DNA of 48,821 bases from Bacteroidales bacterium (GCA_012729225.1 JAAYDO010000112.1:1-48821); one strand, 5' to 3'; numbered from the stretch's first letter, positions 35,402 through 44,404 are shown. Numbers and translations: made by a program. Notes: generated by a model from the sequence alone, not told the origin.

Positions 35402-35474
35402 GCGGTAGTGGCTCAGTTGGTAGAGCATTGGCTTCCCAAGCCGAGGGTCGCGGGTTCGAGTCCCGTCTGCCGCT
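35402..35474 (+). tRNA. tRNA-Gly (anticodon CCC)
   Basis: A 73-base cloverleaf. Acceptor stem GCGGTAG/CTGCCGC with one G-U pair, D arm GCTC/GAGC, anticodon stem TTGGC/GCCGA with loop TTCCCAA (anticodon CCC), T arm GCGGG-TTCGAGT-CCCGT, discriminator T. No CCA is encoded. Confidence 0.95.
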
Positions 35475-35488
35475 CTAAAGTAAATTAA

Positions 35489-35520
35489 GAGGGCATTTCT
35501 TTAGGGGAATGCCCTTGCTT
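35489..35520 (+). terminator. Terminator of tRNA-Gly overlapping the antiporter frame
   Basis: GAGGGCATT (35489-35497) pairs with AATGCCCTT (35508-35516, one G-T pair) over a 10-base loop, 15 bases after the tRNA. The T run is poor (TTGCTT). The stem contains the first ATG of the downstream frame. Confidence 0.55.
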
Positions 35521-35541
35521 AAAGATAGGAGGGCACGTGCT

Positions 35542-36924
35542 ATGCTATTAATGACATTGATTATTGTTGCCGTTTTGCTGACAGGCTTTGTGCTGACGAG
35601 CACAGAACAGATGCATCATATTAATCGCTCGACAGTTGCGATCGTGTGTGGTGTGATTGCGTGGGTCATCTACATGCTCAATGCTGGGGATTTCGTTCCA
35701 CTCATGCATGGAGATGAATACAGGGAGTTCTTGGATGGAAATGTCTCTACCAGCGATAGCCTCAAATATTTTGTGGCAGGCAATGTAGTCTTGAAGTATA
35801 TCAGCGAGGCGTGTTCTGTCATCCTGTTCCTGATTGCAACCAACACGATTGTAGAGGTGCTTCACAACAATGGTGTCTTCGATTCGTTGATTGAGTGGCT
35901 TCGCATGCGTAATAGCCGCTTGTTCTTGTGGGTAATATCTCTATTGACATTTGCAATATCAGCCAATGTGGATAACATTACCACTGTAGTGCTGATGATG
36001 AGCATTATCTCGCAGGTGGTGCGCAATCACCATCAACGTGTGATTTACGCATGCTCCATCTTTATTTCTGCTTGTATGGGTGGATGTTTCACTGCAATTG
36101 GTGACATGACCTCTGTCATGTTGTGGGTGCGTGGTGTCATCACTCCTTCTGCCTATGCCGCAGGTCTGTTCTTGCCTGCCTTTGTGAGCATGTGTGTGTT
36201 CAATGTGCTGATAGGCTTGAAGCTTCGTGGTCGTGTGGAGATTTTCTCTGCTCTCTCACGTTATGATGGTGATGATTCCTTCTTGTCGGCTTGGCAAAAG
36301 GTGCTTCTGCTGATTTTGGGTATTGCAGGTCTGTGGTTCATACCATCTTTCAACTACATCACAAAACTGCCTCCATTCCTTGGTTCTTTTTCTGTCTTAG
36401 CTTTGATATGGGCTGTGGAGGGCATCTTCAATCTGGAAAGAAATGGCAATGTACTCTTGGTGCAGCGTCATTATTTCAGAAATGCGGAGTTCATTGGTAT
36501 GAGAATGGTGCTTTACTTCATAGGTATTTCATTGGCTATAGGCGCTTTTGCGGAATGTGGCGCACTCGATTTCGTTGGCAATTGGCTGGAGAAAACAGTG
36601 AACAATGTATATATATATGGTGTGATAGTAGGTGTTTTGTCTTCAGTGCTCGACAATGTGCCCTTGATGATGGCAGGCATGAATCTGTTCCAGGTTGATG
36701 CTGTGGCGGGTTCCACCTCAGAATTTGTGCAGAACGGCATCTATTGGCAACTGCTCTCTTATTGCTGTGCCTGTGGTGGTAGCCTTCTGTTTGTGGGTTC
36801 TATGGCAGGGCAGGCTGTGCTGGAGGTTGAGAGCATCCGCTTCAAATGGTATATTCGTCACTACCTCTGGCGTGCCTTGATTGCATGGATTGTAGGTCTT
36901 GGCGTATTCTGGCTGACGCACTAA
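35542..36924 (+). CDS. NhaD-like Na+/H+ antiporter
   Basis: An inner-membrane protein of the IT/NhaD superfamily with about 12 hydrophobic segments, exchanging sodium for protons. Marks are FLIATNTIVEVLHNNGVFD, FAISANVDNITTVVLMMSII, GGCFTAIGDMTSVMLWVRG and, near the end, VLSSVLDNVPLMMAGM; the repeated D-N-x-T/P elements are typical of NhaD. The frame begins at 35509, but that ATG is inside the tRNA terminator stem. AGGAGGG at 35527-35533 places the real start at 35542, giving 460 residues. Confidence 0.87.
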   Translation: MLLMTLIIVAVLLTGFVLTSTEQMHHINRSTVAIVCGVIAWVIYMLNAGDFVPLMHGDEYREFLDGNVSTSDSLKYFVAGNVVLKYISEACSVILFLIATNTIVEVLHNNGVFDSLIEWLRMRNSRLFLWVISLLTFAISANVDNITTVVLMMSIISQVVRNHHQRVIYACSIFISACMGGCFTAIGDMTSVMLWVRGVITPSAYAAGLFLPAFVSMCVFNVLIGLKLRGRVEIFSALSRYDGDDSFLSAWQKVLLLILGIAGLWFIPSFNYITKLPPFLGSFSVLALIWAVEGIFNLERNGNVLLVQRHYFRNAEFIGMRMVLYFIGISLAIGAFAECGALDFVGNWLEKTVNNVYIYGVIVGVLSSVLDNVPLMMAGMNLFQVDAVAGSTSEFVQNGIYWQLLSYCCACGGSLLFVGSMAGQAVLEVESIRFKWYIRHYLWRALIAWIVGLGVFWLTH

Positions 36925-36986
36925 TTGCAGGCAACACATCTTTATAGATATGTAGAGAGAATAGGTATAAAAAGAGAACATCAAAT

Positions 36987-37964
36987 ATGGGAAAGATCAA
37001 TTGCATAGGTATATTAACATCGGGTGGCGATTCTCCTGGTATGAATGCAGCTATTCGTTCTGTCACTCGTACTGCTATCTGTAAGGGTTTTAGAGTGAAA
37101 GGCATTTATCGTGGTTATGAAGGTCTGGTGAATGATGAAATAAAGGAGTTTACCACGGAAAGTGTCAGCAACATCATTGGTCGTGGTGGCACGATCTTGA
37201 AGACTGCTCGCAGCAAGTCGTTCATGACCCCAGAGGGACGTAAAAAGGCTTATGATATTCTTCAGCAGGAAGGTATTGATGCTTTGGTTGTGATTGGTGG
37301 AAACGGGTCAATAACAGGTGCTCATATCTTTGCCACAGAGTTTGACGTGCCTTGCATCGGTTTGCCGGGGACAATTGACAATGATCTCTATGGCACGGAC
37401 TTAACGATAGGTTATGACACCACACTTAATACCATAGTGGAGTGTGTGGATAAGATTCGTGACACGGCTAATTCTCATGAGCGCATCTTTTTTGTAGAAG
37501 TGATGGGTCGTGACGCAGGCTTCTTGGCTCAGTATAGTGCTATAGCCAGTGGTGCTGAAGCTGCTATCATTCCGGAAGATGATACTGATGCAGACCAGTT
37601 GGAGCATTTCATTGGCCGAGGCATCCGCAAGAGCAAGAACTCAAGCATTGTGATTGTGAGTGAGAGTCCAAAGTGTGGTGCCATGTTCTATGCTGATCGG
37701 GTGAAGAAGGAATACCCCCAGTATGATGTGCGTGTGTCTATTCTCGGCCACGTGCAACGTGGTGGTTCTCCATCTGCTCGCGATCGTATTCTGGCCAGCC
37801 GACTGGGTGCAGGAGTGATTGACGCAATCCTTGATGGTCAGCGCAATGTGATGATTGGTATCCGCCATGATCAGGTGGTCTATGTGCCATTCTCTGATGC
37901 TGTTCGCTCGGACAAGGCTATGGACAAGAGTTTGATCAAGGTGCTTGATGAGTTGTCAATTTAA
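36987..37964 (+). CDS. pfkA: ATP-dependent 6-phosphofructokinase
   Basis: PfkA phosphorylates fructose 6-phosphate in glycolysis. The 325 residues contain [12 protein letters not shown] at 13-24, [12 protein letters not shown] (ATP site; the family usually has GGDGS, here GGNGS) and PGTIDND at 127-133 with the catalytic aspartate. [20 protein letters not shown], binding fructose 6-phosphate, is also present. GNGS in place of GDGS occurs in group A enzymes and still fits ATP use. It is followed after 19 bases by the MiaA-like gene. Confidence 0.95.
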   Translation: MGKINCIGILTSGGDSPGMNAAIRSVTRTAICKGFRVKGIYRGYEGLVNDEIKEFTTESVSNIIGRGGTILKTARSKSFMTPEGRKKAYDILQQEGIDALVVIGGNGSITGAHIFATEFDVPCIGLPGTIDNDLYGTDLTIGYDTTLNTIVECVDKIRDTANSHERIFFVEVMGRDAGFLAQYSAIASGAEAAIIPEDDTDADQLEHFIGRGIRKSKNSSIVIVSESPKCGAMFYADRVKKEYPQYDVRVSILGHVQRGGSPSARDRILASRLGAGVIDAILDGQRNVMIGIRHDQVVYVPFSDAVRSDKAMDKSLIKVLDELSI

Positions 37965-37983
37965 GAGTGGACGGTCTGTTTAT

Positions 37984-38739
37984 ATGAATAACCTGCTCAC
38001 TATATTAGGTCCTACGGCGTGTGGCAAGACTCGTTTTGCAGCCCAGTTAGCCTATGAGATGGATGCTGAGATTATCAGTGCGGATAGCCGTCAGGTCTAT
38101 CGTGGCATGGACATAGGTACGGGCAAGGATTTGGCAGACTATCATGTGAAGGACAAGGATATTCCTTATCATTTGATAGACGTTGCTGATGCGGGCACTC
38201 GCTATAATGTGTATGAGTGGCAGAGAGGTTTTCTTGATGCTTATGCCGACATCACGAGTAGGGGCAGAACGCCTATCCTTTGTGGTGGAACAGGCATGTA
38301 TATAGAAAGTGTGATTAAGGGGTATGAGTTTGACGGGCGTGCTTTTCCGCCTTTCCGCTCCTTGATTATTGGTCTTGACATAGATCGGGAAGAGCGTAGA
38401 GAGAAAATCAGCCGCCGGCTTCGTGCTCGTTTGGACGAGGGAATGGTGGAGGAAGTCAAGGGGCTTATAGATAGGGGAGTGTCCACAGAGAGGCTCATCC
38501 GCTATGGCTTGGAGTATAAATACCTCACCCTCTATCTTATGGGTGAGTTGAAATATGAAGAGATGGTGTCCCTTCTGGAGATAGCCATCCATCAGTTTGC
38601 CAAGCGTCAGATGACGTGGTTCCGTGGCATGGAGGAGCGTCGAGGCATTCAAATCCATTGGATGAGTGTGGCGATGCCCGTGGAGGAGCGTATTGAACAA
38701 GTGAAAGAATTATGGCAGAAGCAAATCGTATTGGAATAA
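37984..38739 (+). CDS. Short MiaA-like tRNA dimethylallyltransferase
   Basis: MiaA adds an isopentenyl group to A37 of tRNAs reading UNN codons. From the ATG at 37984 this protein has 251 residues, against about 300-316 usual. Present are the P-loop GPTACGKT, SADSRQVYRGMDIGTGK, GGTGMYIESVIKGYEF and the end FAKRQMTWFRGMEERRG. Missing is the middle insert that normally runs from LPxADxxxR through IHPNDxQRxxRALEV; only about 12 residues bridge the gap. The lost part is the helical insert that grips tRNA. It may be a second, specialised paralogue or act on another substrate. An upstream ATG at 37945 is less likely. Confidence 0.8.
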   Translation: MNNLLTILGPTACGKTRFAAQLAYEMDAEIISADSRQVYRGMDIGTGKDLADYHVKDKDIPYHLIDVADAGTRYNVYEWQRGFLDAYADITSRGRTPILCGGTGMYIESVIKGYEFDGRAFPPFRSLIIGLDIDREERREKISRRLRARLDEGMVEEVKGLIDRGVSTERLIRYGLEYKYLTLYLMGELKYEEMVSLLEIAIHQFAKRQMTWFRGMEERRGIQIHWMSVAMPVEERIEQVKELWQKQIVLE

Positions 38740-39656
38740 TATATAATCCTCATTCAGGTTTTGACCATTCGCAAAAGCGATGGGAACTGATTCGAAAATA
38801 CATGGAGCAAAAGGGAGTGCAGTATGACTTCCTTCAGTCAGAGTCGCCTGAGTCAGTGAGCCGTTTGGCTAAGATGATGTGCGAAAATGGTTATCACACC
38901 ATTGTGGTTGTGGGAGGAGATGGCTCTCTCAACCGTACTGTCAATGCTGTGATGGAGCATGAGGAGATGCTTCCTGAAGACTTTGCCCTTGCTGTGATTC
39001 CTAATGGCATTGGCAATGATTTTGCCCATTTTTGGGGACTCTCCGTTGATGATTACAAACAAGCCATTGATGGTATTATAGCTCATAATGTGAGAAGGAT
39101 TGATGTGGGATGTTGCACTTACCAGGACGACAAGATTCCCCAGCGTCGTTACTTCTTGAACTGCATCAATATAGGCTTGGGGGCTCGTGTGATAAAGAAT
39201 ACCAATGAGGCGACTCAAATAACAGGTTCTCGTCGCCTATCTGTCATTCCTGCCTTGACAAGCCGCGTGTTTGAGCGCATGCAGTATCATCTTTCGCTGA
39301 AGATAGATACGGAAGAAATATCCGACACCTTCATGTCTGTATGTATAGGCAATTGCCATGGCTATGGACAAACTCCCAATGCTGTGCCATATAATGGACT
39401 TCTGGATATATCTCTTATCACTCGTCCTCGTTGGTGGCAATTGTTTGAGGGTTTTTGGCTATTGGGAAAAGGACGTTTCCTTAACTATAAAAATGTGCAC
39501 CCTTACCGTGCCCGAAAAGTAAAGATCACTGATGTGGACAAGGCTTTGGTGTCGCTTGATGGTGTGGTATTGCGCTCTAAGAATCCAGAGCCTATGCGAG
39601 TGGAAATCAAGCAAGATGCACTTAATTTCATAGTACCAGTAGTGCATCCGTTTTAG
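38712..39656 (+). CDS. Diacylglycerol/lipid kinase family protein
   Basis: A cytosolic kinase of 314 residues in the DagK/YegS/sphingosine kinase family. The nucleotide loop GGDGS is at 68-72, preceded by IIYNPHSG at the N-terminus. IPNGIGNDFAHFWGL is the family's second motif (usually PxGTxNDfAr), and SVCIGNCHGYGQTPNAVPYNG the third. It overlaps the MiaA-like gene by 28 bases, so the two are co-translated. Diacylglycerol as substrate is probable, not shown. Confidence 0.88.
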   Translation: MAEANRIGIIYNPHSGFDHSQKRWELIRKYMEQKGVQYDFLQSESPESVSRLAKMMCENGYHTIVVVGGDGSLNRTVNAVMEHEEMLPEDFALAVIPNGIGNDFAHFWGLSVDDYKQAIDGIIAHNVRRIDVGCCTYQDDKIPQRRYFLNCINIGLGARVIKNTNEATQITGSRRLSVIPALTSRVFERMQYHLSLKIDTEEISDTFMSVCIGNCHGYGQTPNAVPYNGLLDISLITRPRWWQLFEGFWLLGKGRFLNYKNVHPYRARKVKITDVDKALVSLDGVVLRSKNPEPMRVEIKQDALNFIVPVVHPF

Positions 39657-39738
39657 AACATGGGTTCAATAAGTTCACATGGAATAATAAACGTGGGTTG
39701 GAAGAATTTACCACTCCCTTCCTCTATTCTAGGGAGAG

Positions 39739-39893
39739 GGTAAATAAAAGCACATGTGCGCAAGGATAAAATGGCAGGGGAATCCTGCCATTTTGCATCT
39801 CGCATGCCCGAAGTGTTCTTCATGCCTCAACGAACCATTGTTCAATGGCCTACGAACAATGGTGTGATGACCAACGAACAATGGTGCGTTTTT
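39739..39893 (+). repeat. Dispersed intergenic element, copy C
   Basis: Between the convergent lipid kinase and Crp/Fnr genes. It starts GGTAAATAAAAGCA and has a perfect 11-base-pair leader hairpin, AAAATGGCAGG (39768-39778) with CCTGCCATTTT (39784-39794). Two full 22-base units follow at 39827 and 39849, then a final partial unit at 39871 ending TGCGTTTTT. Confidence 0.9.
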
Positions 39894-40202
39894 GACCTCA
39901 CAGGCATGGTGCTCTGTGGTCTCTATAAATCGTTGTGCTTGAAGAAGATATGTGGATTATTGGATGCAGGGATAACATCGCTCGCATTCTTGCAAGAGTC
40001 GTCATACGACAAAATGTGCCATCATCTTTTCTTCTTTCTTGCACTGTAGGCAAATACCCTTTGAATTATTCATGATTTTGGCAAAAAATAAAAGGGAAAA
40101 GGTATGATTGAAAAGATACATCAACCATCGAAGCCTACTTTTTTATCTTCAGAATTTGTCTGACTCACGTTGAAAAGGGGAAGCGAATGGATAAAGGTCT
40201 CC
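39894..40202. other. Gene-free stretch after copy C
   Basis: The first 25 bases (to GGCATGGTGCTCT) resemble the sequence after copy B (AGCATGTGGCTCT), so the element may reach about 39915. The rest holds no supported gene. GGATAA/TTATCC (40189-40208) is a hairpin overlapping the stop of the Crp/Fnr gene. Confidence 0.45.
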
Positions 40203-40907
40203 TTATCCTATTTTGTTGATTCTTTCCAGATTATCTCCATCAATGATTTTGATTTTCTTTCCGTCGATGGCAATAATCTTTTCTTGTGCAAAGGCAGAGA
40301 GGGTGCGGATAGCATTGGATGTGGTCATGTTCGACATGTTGGCGAGGTCTTCTCTGGAGAGATAGATGGACAACGTTGCTCCGTCTTCTTCCAGACCGTA
40401 GTTGTCTCGCAAGAAGATGAGTGATTCAGCCAAGCGTCCACGTATGTGCTTTTGAGTGAGGTTCACCGTGCGCTGGTCTGATCTCGCCACTTCTATAGCC
40501 AGTTGCCGAATGAAGAAAAGAGCCAGCTGGTTGTTTTTCATCATCCATCTTTCCAGTATCTCCACGGGAATGAGACAAACGGTGCTGGCTTCAAATGCAG
40601 CGGCAGAGGTCACATAATTTTGATTGGCAAAATAAGCACGATAGCCAAAGTATTCCACAGGCTTGATCACACGTACAATCTGTGTTCTTCCTCCAATGCC
40701 GTCTTTATAGACCTTGACCTTTCCGCTGATGAGGCAATGAAACATCTCAGGCACTTCACCTTCCCGATAAAGTGTCTCGTTCTTCTTGAAATGCTGAATG
40801 TAGAGATTGTCCTTCAGTTCCTCTTGCTGCTCGGGGGTGAGCATCTGCATGATATCCTTTAGGCTGTTCACAGCATTGGTCAGCACAGCCGAATCTTTTT
40901 TTCTCAT
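40203..40907 (-). CDS. Crp/Fnr-family transcription regulator
   Basis: 234 residues from the ATG at 40907. The cyclic-nucleotide-binding-like beta roll spans about 35-150 (FKKNETLYREGEVPEMFHCL, ISGKVKVYKDG), with no cysteine cluster for an Fe-S centre. The winged helix is at about 170-225 (YLSREDLANMSNMTTSNAIRTLSAF). The frame is open to an ATG at 40928, but the -7 box of the promoter ends one base before that codon, so transcription probably starts after it. Its promoter is back-to-back with that of the glycogen operon. The ligand is unknown. Confidence 0.88.
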   Translation of the reverse strand: MRKKDSAVLTNAVNSLKDIMQMLTPEQQEELKDNLYIQHFKKNETLYREGEVPEMFHCLISGKVKVYKDGIGGRTQIVRVIKPVEYFGYRAYFANQNYVTSAAAFEASTVCLIPVEILERWMMKNNQLALFFIRQLAIEVARSDQRTVNLTQKHIRGRLAESLIFLRDNYGLEEDGATLSIYLSREDLANMSNMTTSNAIRTLSAFAQEKIIAIDGKKIKIIDGDNLERINKIG

Positions 40908-40929
40908 TGCTTCAAAAGCTTTTGTCATG

Positions 40930-40960
40930 CAAAGATACGTACTCCTTATAAAATAAGCAA
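40930..40960 (-). promoter_or_regulatory. Promoter of the Crp/Fnr gene
   Basis: Minus strand: TTG (40958-40960), 20-base spacer, TATCTTTG (40930-40937). With a start at 40907 the leader is about 15 bases. Confidence 0.7.
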
Positions 40961-41051
40961 GGGAAAGGGCTCTTTTTTATGCTATTCAACATGTTTTTGT
41001 TTGTTGCCTCGCTTGCATTGTTACTTTTTTTTAAAAAAAAGGACGTAAAGG

Positions 41052-41082
41052 TTGTTTACACGAAAAAAAGTCCTTAAATTTG
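41052..41082 (+). promoter_or_regulatory. Promoter of the glycogen operon
   Basis: TTG (41052-41054), 20-base spacer, TAAATTTG (41075-41082). Just upstream, eight T followed by eight A form a symmetric tract. Leader to the start is about 55 bases. Confidence 0.65.
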
Positions 41083-41140
41083 AAAACCTATATTATTAAA
41101 CATAGCAATCATACCTTTAAAAGAAGATCTTAAACACTCT

Positions 41141-43084
41141 ATGAGTTATTTATATTTTGATAAACCCCTGTTGGCAAATCTGCAGGAATCTCTTCCGAAG
41201 GAGATTTTGCGGACCAACCGATCGGGTGCGTATTCCTGCTCCACCATATTGGATTGCAATACGCGCAAGTATCACGGACTATTGGTTGTTCCTGTCAAAG
41301 ACCTTGATGATGACAATCACGTGCTGCTCTCATCGCTCGATGAGACAGTGATACAGCATGGTGCTCAGTTCAATCTGGGACTTCACAAGTATTCGGGCAA
41401 TGTGTTTAGTCCTAATGGGCATAAATATGTCCGCTCTTATGCTTGGGAAAAAGTGCCTACTACCATCTATCGTGTGGGCGGTGTGATTCTGCAGAAAGAG
41501 AAGGTCTTCCAGCATTTTGAGAACAGAATACTCATTCGCTACACATTGCTTGATGCCCATTCTCCCACAACGCTCCGCCTGCGTCCCTTCCTCGCTTTCA
41601 GAAGTGTGAAGGAGTGCACGCACGAGAATGGGGTGGCAAGTCAGCACTATGATGTGATTGACAACGGCATTAAGACTCGCATGTATCCTCATTATCCAGA
41701 ACTCATGATGCAACTCAACAAGAAGAATGAGTTTGTGTTTGAGCCTGCGTGGTATCGTGGCATAGAATATCAGAAGGAGCAGGAACTGGGCTATGAGTAC
41801 AAAGAAGACCTCTATGTGCCAGGCTATTTCGAGTTCAACATCAAGAAGGGCGAGAGCGTTGTGTTCTCAGCAGGATTGAACGAACTCGGAACATCCCAAC
41901 TCAAGAAAATCTTTGATCATGAGATGGATGTGCATGTGCCTCGCACCAGTTTCTATTCTTGTCTGATCAATGCAGCCCATCAGTTTCACTACGAGCGAGA
42001 TGGTGAAACGTATATCATTGCTGGTTATCCTTGGTTCAAGTGCCGTGTGCGTGACATGTTTATCTCTCTTCCGGGCTTGACCCTTGCCATTGATGAGGTG
42101 GAGTACTATGAGAAAGTGATGAAGACAGCAGTGAAGGGCTTGCGGGACTTCATGGACAACAGGAAGTCTGACATCATGATTCGTGAAATAGAAAAGCCTG
42201 ATGTGCTTCTTTGGGCTATTTGGTGCATTCAGCAATACGCCCGACTCGTGGATGCAGAGACAGCAGTAAAGAAATATGGAGAGTTGGTGCATCAGATGGT
42301 GGATTTTATCCGTGAAGACAAACACCCAAACCTCTCCCTCCATGACAATGGACTGCTCTTTACCAATGGGCGCACACAAGCAGTCACTTGGATGAACTCG
42401 GAAGTGAATGGGCATCCTGTTGTGCCTCGTTCTGGTTATGTGGTTGAGATAAATGCACTTTGGTATAACGCACTCCATTTCTTGGCTGAAATCCTCACAT
42501 CTCAAGATTGTTCGACCGAGGCCGATGTATATACAGGTTTGGCTGAAAAGACAGGCGACTCTTTCAAGAGCACCTTCCTCAATCATCATGGTTATTTGCT
42601 TGACTATGTGGATCAAGACTATATCTCTTGGTCTGTTAGACCCAATATGCTCATTGCAACCTCTCTTGAGTATAGCCCACTCACTACTCCTGAAAAGAAG
42701 AAGATTTTTGATATATGCACAAAGGAATTGCTCACACCAAAGGGCATGCGCTCCCTCTCACCCAAGTCTGGTGGATATAACCCAATCTATGCAGGCTGTC
42801 AGGCTCAGCGTGACGCTGCCTACCATCAAGGCACAGTGTGGCCTTGGCTGTCAGGCTTCTATCTTGAGACGTGCCTCAAGATCTATAAGCGTAGCGGACT
42901 CTCATGGGTGGATCGCTGCTTCTTGGGCTTTGAGGAAGAAATGAATTATCATTGCATCGGAACTCTTCCCGAACTCTTTGATGGCAACCCACCGTTTAGT
43001 GGAAGAGGTGCAGTTTCCTTTGCGGTGAATGTAGCCTCTGTCTTGCGCATCTTTAAGGTGCTATCTAAATTCTATAATTATTAA
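41141..43084 (+). CDS. Glycogen debranching enzyme (amylo-alpha-1,6-glucosidase type)
   Basis: 647 residues, cytosolic. An N-terminal beta domain (RTNRSGAYSCSTILDCNTRKYHGLL, split over the family's N-terminal region) is followed by the (alpha/alpha)6 catalytic domain of GH133. That domain has GYPWFKCRVRDMFISLPGL, VTWMNSEVNGHPVVPRSGY, GTVWPWLSGFYLE and LPELFDGNPPF. It hydrolyses alpha-1,6 branches of glycogen. It is the first gene of a three-gene operon with a glycogen-synthase-like transferase 15 bases later and GH57 after that, a set seen in Bacteroides and relatives. Confidence 0.93.
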   Translation: MSYLYFDKPLLANLQESLPKEILRTNRSGAYSCSTILDCNTRKYHGLLVVPVKDLDDDNHVLLSSLDETVIQHGAQFNLGLHKYSGNVFSPNGHKYVRSYAWEKVPTTIYRVGGVILQKEKVFQHFENRILIRYTLLDAHSPTTLRLRPFLAFRSVKECTHENGVASQHYDVIDNGIKTRMYPHYPELMMQLNKKNEFVFEPAWYRGIEYQKEQELGYEYKEDLYVPGYFEFNIKKGESVVFSAGLNELGTSQLKKIFDHEMDVHVPRTSFYSCLINAAHQFHYERDGETYIIAGYPWFKCRVRDMFISLPGLTLAIDEVEYYEKVMKTAVKGLRDFMDNRKSDIMIREIEKPDVLLWAIWCIQQYARLVDAETAVKKYGELVHQMVDFIREDKHPNLSLHDNGLLFTNGRTQAVTWMNSEVNGHPVVPRSGYVVEINALWYNALHFLAEILTSQDCSTEADVYTGLAEKTGDSFKSTFLNHHGYLLDYVDQDYISWSVRPNMLIATSLEYSPLTTPEKKKIFDICTKELLTPKGMRSLSPKSGGYNPIYAGCQAQRDAAYHQGTVWPWLSGFYLETCLKIYKRSGLSWVDRCFLGFEEEMNYHCIGTLPELFDGNPPFSGRGAVSFAVNVASVLRIFKVLSKFYNY

Positions 43085-43099
43085 AGGAAGACAAAGCGT

Positions 43100-44377
43100 A
43101 TGAAAGTATTAATGTTTGGCTGGGAATTCCCTCCTAAGATTTATGGCGGACTGGCAGTGGCATCCTACGGTATCACCAAAGGAATGATAGACGGGCAGCC
43201 CGATGCGCAAATCACCTTCTGTCTTCCTAAGCCTTGCGGAGAAGAGGAACGTTTCCTCCGCATCATTGGCATGAATCAAGTGCCAATCGTTTATCGTGAT
43301 CACAACTATGATTATGTGAAGAATCGTCTTCCTGACTATATGACACCAGAGGAATACTACCATTTCCGCGATCATATCTATGCAGACTTCTCTTATATGA
43401 ATGTCAATGATATGGGTTGCATGGAGTTTGCTGGTGGCTATCCTGAAAATCTGCATGATGAAATCAACAACTTCTCCATCATTGCAGGTGTGGTGGCACG
43501 CTCAGATCGGTTTGACATCATTCATGCCCACGACTGGCTTACCTACCCAGCAGGTGTGCACGCTAAGATGGTAAGCGGTAAGCCACTCTGCATTCATGTG
43601 CATGCCACAGACTTCGATCGTTCACGTGGTAAGGTTAATCCCACAGTGTATTCTATAGAGAAGAATGGCATGGATCATGCAGACTGCATCATGTGTGTGT
43701 CTGAACTTACTCGCCAAACTGTCATTCGTGAGTATCACCAAGACCCTAGCAAGTGCTTTGCTGTGCACAATGCTGTTTACCCTCTTCCACAAGAGTATCT
43801 TGACATTCCTCGTGTGGATCATGGCAAGGAGAAGGTGGTCACCTTCCTCGGTCGCATCACTATGCAGAAGGGACCGGAATATTTTATGGAGGCAGCCGAC
43901 TTGGTGTGCAAACGTTCCAAGAACATCCGCTTCTGCTTTGCAGGGTCTGGTGACAAGTATTGGGAGATGGTTGATCTGGCAGCGGCAAAGGGTATAGCCG
44001 ACCGTGTGCACTTCCCTGGCTTCCAGCGAGGCAAGCAGGTGTATGAGTGCTATAAGGCAAGTGATGTTTTTGTCATGCCGTCTGTGTCAGAGCCGTTTGG
44101 TATTGCGCCTCTTGAGGCCATGCAGTGCGGAACACCTTCCATTATCTCCAAGCAGTCGGGATGTGGAGAGATACTCGACAAGGTCATCAAGGTTGATTAT
44201 TGGGACATCAATGCTATGGCAGACGCCATATACTCTCTCTGCACCAATGAGGGGCTTCACAAATATCTGCAAGAGGAAGGGCTCAAGGAGGTGGCTGAAA
44301 TTACTTGGGAGAAAGTGGGACACCGCATCCGCAAACTCTATGACCAGTGCGTCTATCACGGAGGATTCATTCATTAA
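43100..44377 (+). CDS. Glycogen-synthase-like glycosyltransferase
   Basis: A GT-B enzyme of 425 residues. The start LMFGWEFPPKIYGGLAVASYGITKG is the acceptor loop of starch/glycogen synthases. FDIIHAHDWLTYPAG follows, then TFLGRITMQKGPEYFMEAA and the donor-site end MPSVSEPFGIAPLEAMQCGTP with the E-x7-E motif. The N-terminal half is closer to archaeal-type synthases than to E. coli GlgA. Placed between debranching enzyme and GH57, it should extend alpha-1,4-glucan chains from a nucleotide glucose. Confidence 0.9.
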   Translation: MKVLMFGWEFPPKIYGGLAVASYGITKGMIDGQPDAQITFCLPKPCGEEERFLRIIGMNQVPIVYRDHNYDYVKNRLPDYMTPEEYYHFRDHIYADFSYMNVNDMGCMEFAGGYPENLHDEINNFSIIAGVVARSDRFDIIHAHDWLTYPAGVHAKMVSGKPLCIHVHATDFDRSRGKVNPTVYSIEKNGMDHADCIMCVSELTRQTVIREYHQDPSKCFAVHNAVYPLPQEYLDIPRVDHGKEKVVTFLGRITMQKGPEYFMEAADLVCKRSKNIRFCFAGSGDKYWEMVDLAAAKGIADRVHFPGFQRGKQVYECYKASDVFVMPSVSEPFGIAPLEAMQCGTPSIISKQSGCGEILDKVIKVDYWDINAMADAIYSLCTNEGLHKYLQEEGLKEVAEITWEKVGHRIRKLYDQCVYHGGFIH

Positions 44378-44404
44378 ATCGAACTTAAATAACAGAAACT
44401 ATAT

